From contig QCBT01000001.1 of the NCBI GenBank assembly GCA_003281525.1, positions 62,001-126,000 of the forward strand: 64,000 nucleotides of DNA, given 5' to 3'. Below are positions 48,276 through 59,649 of the stretch, in pieces; within the stretch, counting starts at the first letter, position 1, and every line of letters begins with the position of its first letter. Source of the stretch: Prochlorococcus sp. AG-347-J06. Its GTDB lineage: Bacteria; Cyanobacteriota; Cyanobacteriia; PCC-6307; Cyanobiaceae. The notes beneath the pieces are model-generated. The model did not search any database, had not been told where the DNA came from, and saw only the letters and a program-made list of their open reading frames with translations. The translations under genes and the position numbers were made by a program.

Positions 48276-49282
48276 CTTTTTTCAAAATTTATATAGTTTT
48301 TATCCCAAACAATTTTTAAAAACTCTTGCAGATTAATTTGACCTTTATTTTTTTCATAAATTGAAGTTGCTAATTTTGTCAGATTTTTAGAACTACATTG
48401 CTTTGGAGATATTTCTTTTAAAAATCTATTTAAAATTGTGCACCTCGCTTCAATACACATACCATTTAGGAGATTCCTATCGATACCTTTAACATCTTTA
48501 CAATAAAAATACGCTAGTTCACTAAGATCATTACGTTCATTATTGTATTTGCTCATTTTTTGGGAAAAATTATTTATCCTTTCAGAACAACCAGGATAGA
48601 TGACTTCTAAAGTAGGAATAATTTTTTTTCTTACTAAATTTCTTTTTAATTTAAGATCTGAATTTGTAGGATCTTCCCAGACTGGAATCTTCATTTCATT
48701 GCAAAATTGTTTTGTATCTTCCCTACTGAAAATTAATATTGGTCTTATTAAATAAATTTGATTTTCTATTAATCTTTTACTCTCAATATTACTCAGACCT
48801 GCAAAATTGCTTCCTCTAGATAAATTGAGGATAAACGTTTCTGCATTATCACTACTCGTGTGACCAGTTAGCAAATAAATATTATGTTTTTCCTGGTTTG
48901 TACTTAATAAAGTTTTGGCTCTTTCACATAATTTTTTATATCTCCATTCTCGTGCTTTTTCTTCTGAAGAAATATCTTCTTTATTTGCTTGATCAAAAGA
49001 GAATGAAATATTTTTATCTTCGCAATAATCTTTTAATTCAAGAGCATATAGTGATGATTTTTCGTGCCACTGATGATCACCATGCCAAACACTAATAGAC
49101 CAATTATGTAGTTTTTTTAGGTCACTAATTAGGGTTAATAAGGTCATTGAGTCTTGACCCCCCGAAACACTTATTAAAATATTGGATCCTTTGGGAATTA
49201 ATATTTTTTTGGCAAGAATCTCCTTATGAAGCTGATGATGCCATGATGACCAATTTTTCTGACTTAATTTTTTATCAGTCAT
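48272..49282 (-). CDS. tilS: tRNA(Ile)-lysidine synthetase
   Basis: Converts C34 of the minor tRNA-Ile to lysidine so that AUA is read as isoleucine. The PP-loop ISVSGGQDSMTLL lies near residue 38, GHTSSDNAETFILNLSRGSNFAGL near 141, and the TilS-specific IRPIL and WEDPTNSDLKLKRNLVR blocks near 178-215. The 336 aa length lacks the extended C-terminal domains of E. coli TilS, as is common in cyanobacteria. Confidence 0.93.
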   Translation of the reverse strand: MTDKKLSQKNWSSWHHQLHKEILAKKILIPKGSNILISVSGGQDSMTLLTLISDLKKLHNWSISVWHGDHQWHEKSSLYALELKDYCEDKNISFSFDQANKEDISSEEKAREWRYKKLCERAKTLLSTNQEKHNIYLLTGHTSSDNAETFILNLSRGSNFAGLSNIESKRLIENQIYLIRPILIFSREDTKQFCNEMKIPVWEDPTNSDLKLKRNLVRKKIIPTLEVIYPGCSERINNFSQKMSKYNNERNDLSELAYFYCKDVKGIDRNLLNGMCIEARCTILNRFLKEISPKQCSSKNLTKLATSIYEKNKGQINLQEFLKIVWDKNYINFEKS

Positions 49283-49367
49283 TTTGTGTTGCTCAGATAA
49301 TATTTTTTAAAAAATGCACTGTTTTACTAAAACAATGTCACAATCGGGTAATAAATTCATTAAGTCA

Positions 49368-50144
49368 ATGAGTCTGATTAATCTTTTGCCACAAAAAATC
49401 AAAGAAGAGTTAAGAAGCAAATCCTTACTCAAAGTTATTTCAGGATTGAATAATTTCGATGTTCAGTCTGTGAAAATAATTGTTGAGGCTGCTTCATTAG
49501 GAGGTGCAGATCTTGTCGATATTGCTTGTAAACCTGAACTCGTTGATTTAGCACTTAAGAATTCAACACTACCAGTTTGTGTTAGTTCAGTAGTGCCTCG
49601 ATCTTTTCAAGATTGTGTAAAAGCAGGAGCATCATTAATTGAGATAGGAAATTACGATACTTTTTATGAAAAAGGTATTATTTTTTCAGATAAAAAAGTT
49701 TTAAACATTACAAAAGAGACGAGGGATTTATTGCCTAATTTTCCTTTATCAGTAACTGTTCCTCATACTATGCCTATTGATAAACAAGTTGATCTTGCTG
49801 TAAAGCTAGTGGAAGAAGGCGTTGACATTATTCAAACAGAAGGTGGTACCAGTTCTACTCCTTACTCTCCAGGAATTCAAGGTTTTTTTGAAAAATCAGT
49901 ACCAACCCTTGCATCTACCTATGCTATTCATCAAGAATTTAAGAAACAATCTCTGAATATACCAATCATGAGTGCCTCTGGATTAAGCCAAGTAACTTGT
50001 CCATTAGCAATATCCTCTGGAGCCTCAGCAGTTGGCGTTGGATCTGTAGTTAATAAATTAGATGATTTAATATCAATGATTGCGGTTGTTAGGGGCTTAA
50101 AAGAATCTTTGAAAAATTCAATAATTGGAGAAAAAATTTCTTAG
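49368..50144 (+). CDS. ycf23: Ycf23/DUF561 family protein
   Basis: A 258 aa TIM-barrel-like protein. Conserved stretches are LLKVISGLNNFDVQSVKIIVEAA near residue 20, GGADLVDIACKPELVDLA near 45, and IQTEGGTSSTPYSPG near 160. This is the family called Ycf23 in plastids and cyanobacteria; a glycosyl phosphate epimerase-like fold is suggested by the sequence, but the activity is unknown. I begin at the ATG at 49368; in-frame starts at 49335 and 49314 lie in non-conserved sequence. It diverges from tilS. Confidence 0.82.
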   Translation: MSLINLLPQKIKEELRSKSLLKVISGLNNFDVQSVKIIVEAASLGGADLVDIACKPELVDLALKNSTLPVCVSSVVPRSFQDCVKAGASLIEIGNYDTFYEKGIIFSDKKVLNITKETRDLLPNFPLSVTVPHTMPIDKQVDLAVKLVEEGVDIIQTEGGTSSTPYSPGIQGFFEKSVPTLASTYAIHQEFKKQSLNIPIMSASGLSQVTCPLAISSGASAVGVGSVVNKLDDLISMIAVVRGLKESLKNSIIGEKIS

Positions 50145-50173
50145 TATAGCAACATCCTTTAGCTACTAGCTTG

Positions 50174-52213
50174 ATGAACAACTATAAGCTTCAAGCTCCT
50201 TACGAACCAAATGGAGATCAACCAGAAGCTATTAAAAAATTAGTTAAAGGCGTAAATAATGGTAAACAGTTTCAGACTCTTTTAGGAGCTACTGGAACTG
50301 GAAAAACATTTACCATTGCCAATGTAATTCAACAAACAGGAAGGCCAGCACTTGTTTTAGCCCATAACAAAACGTTGGCCGCACAACTATGTAATGAATT
50401 AAGGGAATTTTTCCCAAAAAATGCTGTTGAGTACTTCATTTCTTACTACGATTATTATCAACCTGAAGCTTATGTACCTGTAAGTGATACTTACATAGCC
50501 AAAACTGCTTCAATCAATGAAGAAATAGATATGCTTAGGCATTCTGCAACACGCTCATTATTTGAAAGAAAAGATGTAATTGTTGTAGCCTCAATAAGTT
50601 GTATTTATGGTCTTGGTATACCGAGTGAGTATTTAAAAGCTGCAGTTAAATTTGAAGTAGGAAAATCAATAAATCTACGTTCTTCTTTGAGGTCTCTAGT
50701 TGAAAATCAATATACTAGAAATGATATTGAAATTTCTAGAGGTAGATTCAGAATCAAAGGTGATGTTTTAGAAATCGGTCCAGCTTATGAAGATAGATTA
50801 ATAAGAATTGAGTTATTTGGTGATGAAGTCGAGGCTATTAGATATGTTGACCCTACTACAGGAGAAATACTTGAAAGCTTGGAACAAGTTAGTGTTTACC
50901 CAGCGAAGCATTTTGTAACTCCAAAAGAAAGACTTGAGAGTGCAATAAGTGCAATTAGAAGTGAATTAAAAACTCAACTAGATAAATTTACATATGAAGG
51001 AAAATTATTAGAGGCTCAACGTTTAGAACAACGTACAAAATATGATTTAGAAATGCTTAAAGAGGTTGGTTATTGTAATGGAGTTGAGAATTATGCTCGT
51101 CATTTATCAGGTAGGGAGGAAGGTTCACCACCAGAATGTTTAATAGATTACTTTCCCAAAGATTGGTTGTTGGTAGTTGATGAGAGTCATGTAACATGTC
51201 CTCAACTTCATGCGATGTACAACGGTGATCAATCTAGAAAAAAAGTTTTAATAGATCATGGTTTTAGATTGCCAAGTGCTGCAGATAATAGACCTTTAAA
51301 ATGTGAAGAGTTTTGGGAAAAATCAAAACAGACATTATTTATAAGTGCAACCCCCGGTCAATGGGAATTAGATCAATGTGATGGTCAATTTATTGAGCAA
51401 GTTATAAGACCAACTGGGGTATTAGACCCGGTAATTGATGTAAGACCTAGTGAAGGCCAAATAGAAGATCTGTTATCTGAAATAAGAATTCGAGCTGAAA
51501 AGAATCAAAGAGTGCTTGTGACAACACTTACTAAGAGAATGGCTGAAGATCTAACTGATTTTTTATCTGAAAATAAAGTACGAGTTAGATATTTGCATTC
51601 CGAAATCCATTCAATTGAAAGAATTGAAATTATTCAAGACCTCAGAATGGGCGAATATGATGTTTTGGTAGGAGTTAATTTATTAAGAGAGGGACTAGAT
51701 CTTCCAGAAGTATCCTTAGTCGCCATTTTAGATGCTGATAAAGAAGGTTTTTTGAGGGCAGAAAGGTCATTGATTCAAACAATAGGAAGAGCTGCCAGAC
51801 ATGTTGAAGGTGTTGCCTTGCTTTATGCAGATAACTTCACAGATTCAATGAAGAGAGCAATATCTGAAACTGATAGAAGAAGAACTATTCAAAAAAAGTA
51901 TAACCAAGTCAATGGTATTACTCCAAAACCTGCAGGCAAAAAAATAGAAAATTCAATATTATCTTTTCTAGAACTTTCCAGAAAACTTGATGCTGGTGGT
52001 TTATCTAAAGATTTAATAAATATAGTTAATAACAAAACTGACGCAATTCTCAGTTCCAGTGATAATCAATGTTTGCTCGAAGAATTGCCTGACTTAATAG
52101 AAAAGTTAGAAATTAAAATGAAAGACGCTGCAAAAGAGTTAAATTTTGAAGAAGCAGCAAATTTGAGGGATAGAATCAAAAAATTAAGACAAAAATTGGC
52201 AAGAAATAATTAA
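50174..52213 (+). CDS. uvrB: Excinuclease ABC subunit B
   Basis: DNA damage-verifying helicase of nucleotide excision repair. Walker [13 protein letters not shown] near residue 38, the beta-hairpin [12 protein letters not shown] near 93, DESHVT near 335, the motif VI-like QTIGRAARH near 530, and a C-terminal UVR domain ([15 protein letters not shown]) are all present. 679 aa starting at ATG 50174; a TTG one codon upstream is less likely. Confidence 0.97.
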   Translation: MNNYKLQAPYEPNGDQPEAIKKLVKGVNNGKQFQTLLGATGTGKTFTIANVIQQTGRPALVLAHNKTLAAQLCNELREFFPKNAVEYFISYYDYYQPEAYVPVSDTYIAKTASINEEIDMLRHSATRSLFERKDVIVVASISCIYGLGIPSEYLKAAVKFEVGKSINLRSSLRSLVENQYTRNDIEISRGRFRIKGDVLEIGPAYEDRLIRIELFGDEVEAIRYVDPTTGEILESLEQVSVYPAKHFVTPKERLESAISAIRSELKTQLDKFTYEGKLLEAQRLEQRTKYDLEMLKEVGYCNGVENYARHLSGREEGSPPECLIDYFPKDWLLVVDESHVTCPQLHAMYNGDQSRKKVLIDHGFRLPSAADNRPLKCEEFWEKSKQTLFISATPGQWELDQCDGQFIEQVIRPTGVLDPVIDVRPSEGQIEDLLSEIRIRAEKNQRVLVTTLTKRMAEDLTDFLSENKVRVRYLHSEIHSIERIEIIQDLRMGEYDVLVGVNLLREGLDLPEVSLVAILDADKEGFLRAERSLIQTIGRAARHVEGVALLYADNFTDSMKRAISETDRRRTIQKKYNQVNGITPKPAGKKIENSILSFLELSRKLDAGGLSKDLINIVNNKTDAILSSSDNQCLLEELPDLIEKLEIKMKDAAKELNFEEAANLRDRIKKLRQKLARNN

Positions 52214-52220
52214 AAAGAAC

Positions 52221-53981
52221 TTACTTTTCTAATTCGAAATGATTATGAATCGCCTTAACTGCTTTGTCACAATCTTTTTCTAAGACAATACATGAAGTCC
52301 TAATTTCACTAGTGGCAATCATTTCAATATTGATATTTTGGTCAGCCAATGCTCTAAATATTTTTCCAGCCGTTCCAACCTTAAATGCCATTCCCGCTCC
52401 TACAGTACTTACTTTTGCTATCGCAGGGCCATCTTCAACGTATGATCCGGGTAATTTTTTTGTTAAGGCCTCAAAAACTAAGTTAGCTTTTTCTCTATCT
52501 TGTTTATTCATTGTAAGACTAATATCCTTAGTTTTTAAATTGGAAATTCTTTCAGACTGAACAATAGTATCGATAAGTAAATTATTTTCAGCTAATGCTA
52601 AACATATCGATGCTGCTACACCTGGACGATCAGGCAGTTTTCGAAAGCTTACCTGAACTTGGTTTCTATCTAATGCAATTCCTCTTACTTCAGGTTGATC
52701 ATGTTTTTCATCGCTTGGATTAACAAATATTTGTGTATCGGATAACTTAAATTTCTCAGCAACAAATCTAATAGCTTTTGGTATATTATTAATTTCAATT
52801 ACACAGCTGACTTTAATTTCACTAGTAGCTATTAACCTAACGTTTATATTCGCTTGAGATAAAGTATCAAATAAATCAGCTGAAACACTTGGTCTGCCCA
52901 TAATGCCTGCTCCTTGAATACTTAATTTTGTCATGTTGGTTTTTAAATTAAATTCTCCCCCTAATTGACTAGTTATAAGTTCACATTGTTCTGCAGTCTT
53001 TTTTACTTCTAATTCACCAACAGTAAATGTAATATCGTTTTTATTTCCATCATTTGTCGCTTGTATTATTAAATCTACGTTAATACTTGCTTCTGAAAGT
53101 TTTTCAAATATTTGCGCAGCAATCCCAGGCCTATCAGGAATATTTGAGAGACTGAATACTGCTTGGTTTTCTAATACTTCAAGACTATTGACTGTTTTTG
53201 TTAATTCTAAGCTTCCTCTTTTTAGCGGGAGAGGTTGGATTTGACTTTCTAGGAGAGTCCCACTGGAGTCACTTTGGCTTGATTTGACACACAATTTAAT
53301 ACCATAATTGCGAGCAATTTCTACTGCTCTTGGATGGAGAACTGAAGCACCTACGCTTGCAAGTTCAAGCATTTCCTCGCAGCTAATTTCATCTAAGAGT
53401 TTTGCATTAGGAACAATCCTTGGATCAGTAGTAAGAACCCCTGGAACGTCTGTATAAATTTCGCAAGTCTCAGCTCCTAAAGCTGTTGATAAAGCTACCG
53501 CGGAAGTATCTGAACCACCTCTACCCAAAGTTGTAATTTCCATTGAACCCGTATGGCTTAATGTTGTTCCTTGAAATCCAGCCACTACAACTACAAAACC
53601 TTGATTTAAATAATTTTGGATTCTTTCTGTTTTAATATCCAGAATTCTCGCTTTCCCATGAATTGATTCAGTAATAATTCCAACCTGGCTACCAGTCATT
53701 GAAATTGCAGGGATTCCGTATTCGTTTAATGCCATTGATAGAAGAGCTATGGTTACTTGCTCTCCAGTTGAGAGAAGCATATCCAATTCTCTTCGATTAG
53801 GATTTTTACTAATTGATTCCGCTAAACAATTTAAATCATCTGTAGTTTGCCCCATCGCAGAGACAACTACGACAATTTCATTCCCTGCTTCTTTACTTTG
53901 ACAAATGCTACTTGCAATATTTTTTATTTTTTTAATATCACCGACAGAAGTACCGCCAAATTTTTTTACTAGTAAAGCCAT
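52221..53981 (-). CDS. lysC: Aspartate kinase with four ACT domains
   Basis: First step of the aspartate pathway to lysine, threonine and methionine. The kinase domain begins LVKKFGGTSVG, with VVSAMGQTTDD near 40 and TTLGRGGSDTSAVALS near 150. The C-terminal 330 residues hold repeated ACT units, each recognisable by (P)DRPGxAAxI and IRLIATSEI or IEMIATSEI stretches; I count four. This long form (586 aa) is the known cyanobacterial architecture and implies feedback by amino acids. Convergent with uvrB. Confidence 0.95.
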   Translation of the reverse strand: MALLVKKFGGTSVGDIKKIKNIASSICQSKEAGNEIVVVVSAMGQTTDDLNCLAESISKNPNRRELDMLLSTGEQVTIALLSMALNEYGIPAISMTGSQVGIITESIHGKARILDIKTERIQNYLNQGFVVVVAGFQGTTLSHTGSMEITTLGRGGSDTSAVALSTALGAETCEIYTDVPGVLTTDPRIVPNAKLLDEISCEEMLELASVGASVLHPRAVEIARNYGIKLCVKSSQSDSSGTLLESQIQPLPLKRGSLELTKTVNSLEVLENQAVFSLSNIPDRPGIAAQIFEKLSEASINVDLIIQATNDGNKNDITFTVGELEVKKTAEQCELITSQLGGEFNLKTNMTKLSIQGAGIMGRPSVSADLFDTLSQANINVRLIATSEIKVSCVIEINNIPKAIRFVAEKFKLSDTQIFVNPSDEKHDQPEVRGIALDRNQVQVSFRKLPDRPGVAASICLALAENNLLIDTIVQSERISNLKTKDISLTMNKQDREKANLVFEALTKKLPGSYVEDGPAIAKVSTVGAGMAFKVGTAGKIFRALADQNINIEMIATSEIRTSCIVLEKDCDKAVKAIHNHFELEK

Positions 53982-54020
53982 ATTTAAATGATAATGTAAA
54001 TTCTTAAACTTATAATTTGG

Positions 54021-55022
54021 TTAACTTAAATTAATTAATTTCTCTGTAAAAATATTTATAGGATTATTACCTTGTTTTAGTAATGATTCAATATCTAGTA
54101 AGTTACTCATTAAATTAATTAAATATTCTTGAGATACATTTTTGACTTTTCTTCGAATAAAAAAAATTCGTTTTGGATTAGATATGCCTGCAAGATTACA
54201 AATCTTTTCTGCATTATCGTTACCTGAATTAACTGCTAGTTTTATAATGGTATGAATTCTTATTTGACTAATTAAACCTGCATTTAGTCTTAAAGCAGGT
54301 TCTCCTTTCTGTAAAGAATAATTTATTTCAATGAGGCTTTCATTAATATTTTTTTGTAAGAGAAGATCAATGATTTTGAAAATATTGGATTGATGATCAC
54401 TAAATATTTTTTTTACATCAATACTTTTAAGAAAAACTTGTGAATTCGAATCACCTGATACTGCAGAGAGGTATGTTTTAGCTTTGGCTAATTCATTTCT
54501 TAGTTTAAAGCTGTCATTACCAACTGAATCAATTATCAATTCAGCTGCATTTTTATCAATTTTGATATTCATTTCATTTGCGGCATCTTCTAAAAATCTT
54601 TTTTGGCCCTCATAGTCCCAGATTTCTGGTAAAGAAAATGATTTTTCTTTGGCTAAATTATCTTTGATAAGTTTTTGTAGAAATTTAGTACTTTTTAGTC
54701 TTGAGTCTGGTTTTTTTGTATTTTGTAAAATGAAATAAGTATTTTGCGGTATATTGTCATGAATTTTTTCAAATTTAGTTCTTAGATCCTCATTTTTGGC
54801 AGTAAAAATGGGGTTATTTTTCAATGTAACTATTCTGTATCCATCTCCAAAAGGAGGTGTAAGAACTTCATCAAAAGCTTTATTGACTTGCTCATCATCA
54901 TCTCCATTTAAATTAGTTACGTTTATTTCTTTCCATTCTTTGGATACTTCCTTATCAATTAATTTTTGAATAAATGTATTTTGAGCATTTAGATCATTAC
55001 CCCATAATATTTGTATTGGCAT
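54021..55022 (-). CDS. holA: DNA polymerase III subunit delta
   Basis: Clamp-loader wrench subunit, 333 aa. The N-terminus MPIQILWGNDLNAQN lacks a functional Walker A, as expected for delta. Family features are LTPPFGDGYRIVTLKNNP near residue 54, ELIIDSVGNDSFKLRNELAKAKTY near 163, and INYSLQKGEPALRLNAGLISQIR near 230. HolA proteins diverge fast, so the assignment rests on overall pattern and length. It precedes lysC by 39 nt. Confidence 0.85.
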   Translation of the reverse strand: MPIQILWGNDLNAQNTFIQKLIDKEVSKEWKEINVTNLNGDDDEQVNKAFDEVLTPPFGDGYRIVTLKNNPIFTAKNEDLRTKFEKIHDNIPQNTYFILQNTKKPDSRLKSTKFLQKLIKDNLAKEKSFSLPEIWDYEGQKRFLEDAANEMNIKIDKNAAELIIDSVGNDSFKLRNELAKAKTYLSAVSGDSNSQVFLKSIDVKKIFSDHQSNIFKIIDLLLQKNINESLIEINYSLQKGEPALRLNAGLISQIRIHTIIKLAVNSGNDNAEKICNLAGISNPKRIFFIRRKVKNVSQEYLINLMSNLLDIESLLKQGNNPINIFTEKLINLS

Positions 55023-55080
55023 AATAGCTCAATAAAAACCATATATTAACTATGATTACTTCTAACACAAATTAAATTTA

Positions 55081-55704
55081 ATGGTAATAGATCATCCAAT
55101 TTTTTTGGAAAGCATAAGATTCATAAGATCTCGTTTAGTAGCCAATGATCTAAATTATTTGGAAAAAAAAGTATTAGAGAGATTAGTACATACTTCAGGA
55201 GATTTTACGGTTCAAAATCTTGTAAATTTTAGTGAAGGTGCTTGTGAAAAGGGTCTTCAGGCACTTAAAAATGGTGCTCCGATTTTAACTGATACCGATA
55301 TGGCAGCAGCAGCAATAAAAACCATGTCAGAAAATACAACTAGGAATAAAGTATTCACCGCTAGAATGTGGTTTGGAAAAAATAATCATACAAACTTAAC
55401 TAAAACTGCATATGGCTTAAGTGAAGGTTGGAAGGAGTTATCCGCTATAAATTCTGGAAGCAAATCTCCTATTGTAGTTATTGGTAGTTCGCCTACAGCG
55501 TTAACTTATTTAATTGATATTTTAGAAAATGCAAAAGATTTACCTAGTTTAATTATCGGAATGCCTGTTGGATTTATTGGAGTAGAGAATAGCAAAAATA
55601 AACTGATTTCCACCGATCTTCCTAGAATTGTTTTGAATTCAACTAGAGGAGGTGCTGCCATGGCAGCTGCTGCTGTTAACGCCTTATTGAGGGAAACTAT
55701 TTAA
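55081..55704 (+). CDS. cbiC: Precorrin-8X methylmutase
   Basis: Moves a methyl group from C11 to C12 in corrin synthesis to give hydrogenobyrinate or cobyrinate. The catalytic histidine lies in RLVHTSGDF near residue 38, TDTDMAAAAIK near 80, GSSPTALTYL near 141, and GMPVGFIGVENSK near 161. 207 aa, normal. It stands alone and diverges from holA. It shows that this strain retains part of a cobalamin pathway, consistent with cobA. Confidence 0.94.
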   Translation: MVIDHPIFLESIRFIRSRLVANDLNYLEKKVLERLVHTSGDFTVQNLVNFSEGACEKGLQALKNGAPILTDTDMAAAAIKTMSENTTRNKVFTARMWFGKNNHTNLTKTAYGLSEGWKELSAINSGSKSPIVVIGSSPTALTYLIDILENAKDLPSLIIGMPVGFIGVENSKNKLISTDLPRIVLNSTRGGAAMAAAAVNALLRETI

Positions 55705-55735
55705 AGAGTATTTATTTTATAAAAATGTCAAAAAT

Positions 55736-58477
55736 CTAGTTAATATCACAATTTAATTTGTTATTTTCTTCTAAAGAATTTAAAACTGATTTTGCTTTTT
55801 CTATAACTTCTTTTGGGACTCCTGCTAATTTAGCTGCTTCTATGCCATAGCTTTTGTTTGAGCCCCCTTTAACAATCCTGTGGCTAAAAATTAGCTGATC
55901 GTTATTTTGTTCTACTAAAACTTGAAAATTTTGTATATTCTTATTTGAATTTTTTAAATAATTAAGCTCATGATAGTGCGTAGCAAAAATAGTATTACAT
56001 TGAATTTTTTTTGCAAGATATTCACTTACTGACCAAGCTATTGAAAGTCCATCAAAAGTAGATGTCCCTCTGCCAATCTCATCAAGTAAAACTAGAGAGC
56101 TAGAAGTTGCCTGATTTAGAATTGATGCAGTTTCAGACATTTCTACCATAAATGTGGATTGTCCAGATGATTGATCATCAACTGCCCCAATTCTTGTGAA
56201 AATCCTATCTGCAATCTTGATTTCAGCATTATTAGCAGGAACAAAGCTACCAATTTGCGTGAGAATTTGTATTAAACCAAGTTGTCTTATAAAGCAACTT
56301 TTTCCGCTTGCATTGGGACCGGTTAATATAATTAATTTTTGATTATCCTCAAAAAAGATATCGTTTGCTACAAACTTTTTATCACTTAACAATTGCTCTA
56401 CAATTGGATTTCTTCCTGCGATAATTTTTGTACTATTTTTTGTCATTGAATCATTTATTGGTATTAATGAAGGTTTTATAAAATTGTTTTCTACTGAAGT
56501 AATTGATAAACCAAGTAGTGCATCAAGAGATGCTATGGATTTTGCGATTGATCTTATTTGTTTTGTTTTTTCAGCAACTATATTTCTTAATTCGCAGAAA
56601 ATTTCATATTCTTTTGATGAAGCTCTACTTTTTATTTGGAAAATCTTATTTTCTTTATTTTTAATTTCAGAAGTGATATACCTTTCTTCATTAGTAAGTG
56701 TTTGCCTTTTGATCCAATGTTGTGGAGCTAAATTAACTTTTGACTTATTAATAGAAATGTAATAACCAAAATTTTTATGAAATTGAATTTTTAGGTTTGA
56801 AATTTTGCTAATTTTTCTTTCCTTTGATTCCTCTTTATTTAGCCACTCAGAGTAATCATCCATTAAATTTCGTAAACCATCTAATATATTGTCAACACCA
56901 TCGTGGATCATGCCTCCTTCACCAATATTTAGAGGAGGATTTTCTACTAATTTAAAACTTATAGTATCAGCTAATTCTAAGAGTCCTTCATCAATATTTT
57001 TTAATTGATCAGTCCAATCTGGGAGATCATATTTAAATAATTCAATTATGGATTTTAGTCTAGGCAATTTTTTTAAACCTTCAGCTATTGCAATTAAGTC
57101 TCTGGGACTTGCATGACCTGCACAAGCTCTACCTGCAAGTCTTTCTAAATCACCCATTGCTCTAAGTAAATTTTGGGTATCTGTTCGTAATTTTTTAGAT
57201 TCAAGAAAGTTTGTTATTATATTTTGTCTTTTATATATTTCATTAACGTTTAATAGTGGTGAATCTATCCACCTTCTTAAACACCTTGCACCCATGCAAG
57301 TATAAGTTCTATCAATACTCCATAGTAGCGAACCTACATAATTGTTTTCTCGTTGCGTATTTTTGATTTCTAAATTTTTTTGAGTTTGATAATCAATAAT
57401 TAATTTGTTGTGACCATATTGGATTTGTGGAAAGTCTAATGAGATTTTTAAAGAAGAATCTTTATCTGAATTTGGAGGATTAATTTTTTTTAAATAATTT
57501 AATAAACCTCCAAGAGATCTAGTTGCATTGTTTAAATTTTTAAGTCCTATTCCCTCTAGGTTTGCAATTTGGAAATAATTTTTTATTAGATAATTTGCTT
57601 CATTAATTCCAAAATTAGTCTCTTGCGAAACAGTATATGTAATTTGACTATTTCCTTGAATTAATAAATTTCTTACTGCATTGCTTCCTACAATGATTTC
57701 TGAAGAATCTAATTTAATAATTTCATCAAATAGTTTTGACAGAGATTGGCCTTCTAAAGTTATTAATTCTCCTGTGCTTACATCAGCTTTTGATATACCC
57801 CATTCATAAGATTCGTCTGAGTTTTCTTCTGATAAGTAAATAGCAGTAATCCAATTATTTTTCTTTGCTATCAACATCCCCTCTTCAATTACAGTTCCAG
57901 GAGTAATTATTCTTGTTATTCCTCTTTTAATTGGGGTCCCATAATTTCCAGAACTTTTTTCTAATTGATCGCATATAACCACAGAATAATTTTTTTTAAT
58001 TAAATCAGCACAGTATCTCTCCATTGCATGATGGGGAACCCCTGCCATAGGGATCTTGCCAATCTCTTTGCCAGCATCTTTACTGGTAAGTGTTATTTCT
58101 AAAAGGTTAGATATTAATACAGCATCCTCAAAAAAACATTCAAAAAAATCTCCTAATCTATAAAGTAATAACCTATCTTTATTTTCTTCTTTTAGAGTTA
58201 CATAATGCTTCATTACAGGAGTTAATTTCAGCTTTGAAACTGTTTTATAGCTATAAGATTCTTCATTGATGCAAACATTTTTGTTATTTGAAATTAAATC
58301 AGTCTTGAATTTATTTATTAAATTAGTTGAATTTTGTCTTTGTCTGGGTCTTTTTTGCGATTCTTTTTTTAAATTTTCCAAAGATAAATCTTCTGGAATT
58401 TTTGTTATTTCTTTTTGCTCATTATTATCATTACCAATCGCAAATAAATTCTTTTGAATTATCGTATCTTCTTGCAT
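55736..58477 (-). CDS. mutS: DNA mismatch repair protein MutS family
   Basis: A 913 aa MutS. The mismatch-binding domain has [31 protein letters not shown] near residue 94 (long line shown only by its ends: MKHY to FEDA), containing the DFFECF variant of the Phe-X-Glu wedge. The ATPase has [15 protein letters not shown] near 715 and [17 protein letters not shown] near 795. The N-terminal 90 residues are a charged extension typical of marine picocyanobacterial MutS. Convergent with cbiC. Confidence 0.93.
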   Translation of the reverse strand: MQEDTIIQKNLFAIGNDNNEQKEITKIPEDLSLENLKKESQKRPRQRQNSTNLINKFKTDLISNNKNVCINEESYSYKTVSKLKLTPVMKHYVTLKEENKDRLLLYRLGDFFECFFEDAVLISNLLEITLTSKDAGKEIGKIPMAGVPHHAMERYCADLIKKNYSVVICDQLEKSSGNYGTPIKRGITRIITPGTVIEEGMLIAKKNNWITAIYLSEENSDESYEWGISKADVSTGELITLEGQSLSKLFDEIIKLDSSEIIVGSNAVRNLLIQGNSQITYTVSQETNFGINEANYLIKNYFQIANLEGIGLKNLNNATRSLGGLLNYLKKINPPNSDKDSSLKISLDFPQIQYGHNKLIIDYQTQKNLEIKNTQRENNYVGSLLWSIDRTYTCMGARCLRRWIDSPLLNVNEIYKRQNIITNFLESKKLRTDTQNLLRAMGDLERLAGRACAGHASPRDLIAIAEGLKKLPRLKSIIELFKYDLPDWTDQLKNIDEGLLELADTISFKLVENPPLNIGEGGMIHDGVDNILDGLRNLMDDYSEWLNKEESKERKISKISNLKIQFHKNFGYYISINKSKVNLAPQHWIKRQTLTNEERYITSEIKNKENKIFQIKSRASSKEYEIFCELRNIVAEKTKQIRSIAKSIASLDALLGLSITSVENNFIKPSLIPINDSMTKNSTKIIAGRNPIVEQLLSDKKFVANDIFFEDNQKLIILTGPNASGKSCFIRQLGLIQILTQIGSFVPANNAEIKIADRIFTRIGAVDDQSSGQSTFMVEMSETASILNQATSSSLVLLDEIGRGTSTFDGLSIAWSVSEYLAKKIQCNTIFATHYHELNYLKNSNKNIQNFQVLVEQNNDQLIFSHRIVKGGSNKSYGIEAAKLAGVPKEVIEKAKSVLNSLEENNKLNCDIN

Positions 58478-58589
58478 ACTTTTTTAATTCCTAAATAGAT
58501 ATTAGGTAGAAATTTCTTTTTTGCATTTAAAGAGGCTAAAGTATGTAAATTTTCTCTAAAAATTATCATTTTCATGAGATTATAGTATT

Positions 58590-58595
58590 TATAAT
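58590..58595 (+). promoter_or_regulatory. Probable psbZ -10 element
   Basis: A perfect TATAAT 22 nt before the psbZ ATG. No clear TTGACA-type -35 stands 17 nt upstream, which is common for cyanobacterial promoters of this type. The transcript would have a leader of roughly 15 nt. Confidence 0.45.
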
Positions 58596-58617
58596 ATTCG
58601 AAACCTAAGACTGAATT

Positions 58618-58815
58618 ATGCAGGCTGTTAACTTTTTCTTTGTAAATGCTCTATTATTTGCTTCTTTAATTGCGGTAGTTGGAGTACCCGTTTTATATGT
58701 GACTCAACCTTCTACTGAGGAAGGACAGCGAGAAAGTAGGAGAAAAATTTATTCTATTGCTGCTGTTTGGGTTGTTTTGGTTTTTGTTACAGGGATAGTT
58801 TCTTCATTAGTTTGA
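58618..58815 (+). CDS. psbZ: Photosystem II protein PsbZ (Ycf9)
   Basis: A 65 aa protein with two membrane helices (about residues 4-26 and 43-63) separated by a short lumenal or stromal loop with VTQPSTEEGQRESRRK. The pattern and length match PsbZ of photosystem II, which stabilises PSII-LHC or PSII supercomplexes. It confirms an oxygenic phototroph. It is followed by ribH after 49 nt. Confidence 0.93.
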   Translation: MQAVNFFFVNALLFASLIAVVGVPVLYVTQPSTEEGQRESRRKIYSIAAVWVVLVFVTGIVSSLV

Positions 58816-58864
58816 ACTTAATACCTTTTCGTGAGAATCTATTTATATATCTAAGTAAAATTTA

Positions 58865-59341
58865 ATGGCTATTTTTGAGGGTTCTTTTACTAATGCATCT
58901 ACTTTAAAAGTTGGGATTGTAATAGCAAGATTTAATGATTTAATTACAAATAAAATTCTATCTGGTTGTCTTGATTGTTTAAAAAGACATGGTTTAGATA
59001 CTTCTGAATTAAGCAATCAAGTAGATATAGTTTGGGTTCCTGGTTCATTCGAATTACCAATCGCAGCTAAAACCCTCATGAAAAAAAAGAGTTATGACGT
59101 TGTAATTGCTCTTGGGGCTGTGATCCGGGGTGAAACTTCCCACTATGATGTAGTTATATCTGAGGCGAGCAAAGGTATTTCGCAAGTTTCAAATGAAAAT
59201 AATGTTCCAATTATTTTTGGAGTTTTAACTACTGATACTATGCAGCAGGCTTTAGAAAGAGCAGGGATTAAAAATAATCTTGGTTGGAATTATGCTTTAC
59301 AAGCAATTGAGATGGGATCCTTAATTAAAAATTTAAATTAA
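58865..59341 (+). CDS. ribH: 6,7-Dimethyl-8-ribityllumazine synthase
   Basis: Penultimate step of riboflavin synthesis. [17 protein letters not shown] near the N-terminus, [12 protein letters not shown] near residue 59, and [14 protein letters not shown] near 86 with the catalytic His are present; [11 protein letters not shown] near 116 follows. 158 aa, complete. It is the last core gene before the tRNA-Gly and the accessory segment. Confidence 0.96.
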   Translation: MAIFEGSFTNASTLKVGIVIARFNDLITNKILSGCLDCLKRHGLDTSELSNQVDIVWVPGSFELPIAAKTLMKKKSYDVVIALGAVIRGETSHYDVVISEASKGISQVSNENNVPIIFGVLTTDTMQQALERAGIKNNLGWNYALQAIEMGSLIKNLN

Positions 59342-59402
59342 TTGAAAAAATTTAATTTTTTTTATCATTGATCCCTTCTTTGAGATAAAATAAAAAAGTT
59401 AT

Positions 59403-59474
59403 GCGGATGTAGCTCAGTGGTAGAGCATCTCCTTGCCAAGGAGAATGTCGAGAGTTCGAATCTCTTCATCCGCT
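59403..59474 (+). tRNA. trnG: tRNA-Gly(GCC)
   Basis: Foldable cloverleaf: acceptor GCGGATG with CATCCGC, D arm GCTC...GAGC, anticodon stem TCTCC/GGAGA with loop TTGCCAA (anticodon GCC), and T arm GAGAG-TTCGAAT-CTCTT with one G-U pair; discriminator T. CCA is not encoded. Its anticodon arm through 3' end is repeated about 2 kb downstream, so it is the probable attachment site of an integrative element. Confidence 0.97.
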
Positions 59475-59478
59475 TCCT

Positions 59479-59510
59479 AAAAGTCCCTGCTGTGAAAGGG
59501 CTTTTTTATT
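59479..59510 (+). terminator. Rho-independent terminator after tRNA-Gly
   Basis: AAAG(T)CCCT pairs with AGGGCTTT around a GCTGTGA loop, with one bulged T, followed by a T run (59502-59507). It lies 5 nt after the tRNA and ends the ribH/tRNA transcript or the tRNA alone. Confidence 0.7.
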
Positions 59511-59649
59511 GGAAGAAAATATCTAGATAAAAAGTATTATCTAATTTAGGGCAGAATAGTCCCAGCAATTAATATTTAAAATTAGTTGAAAGTAATTAGT
59601 TAAAGTCTGCTATATGAGTCGTATTTAATTATATTTATGGACTTATAAA

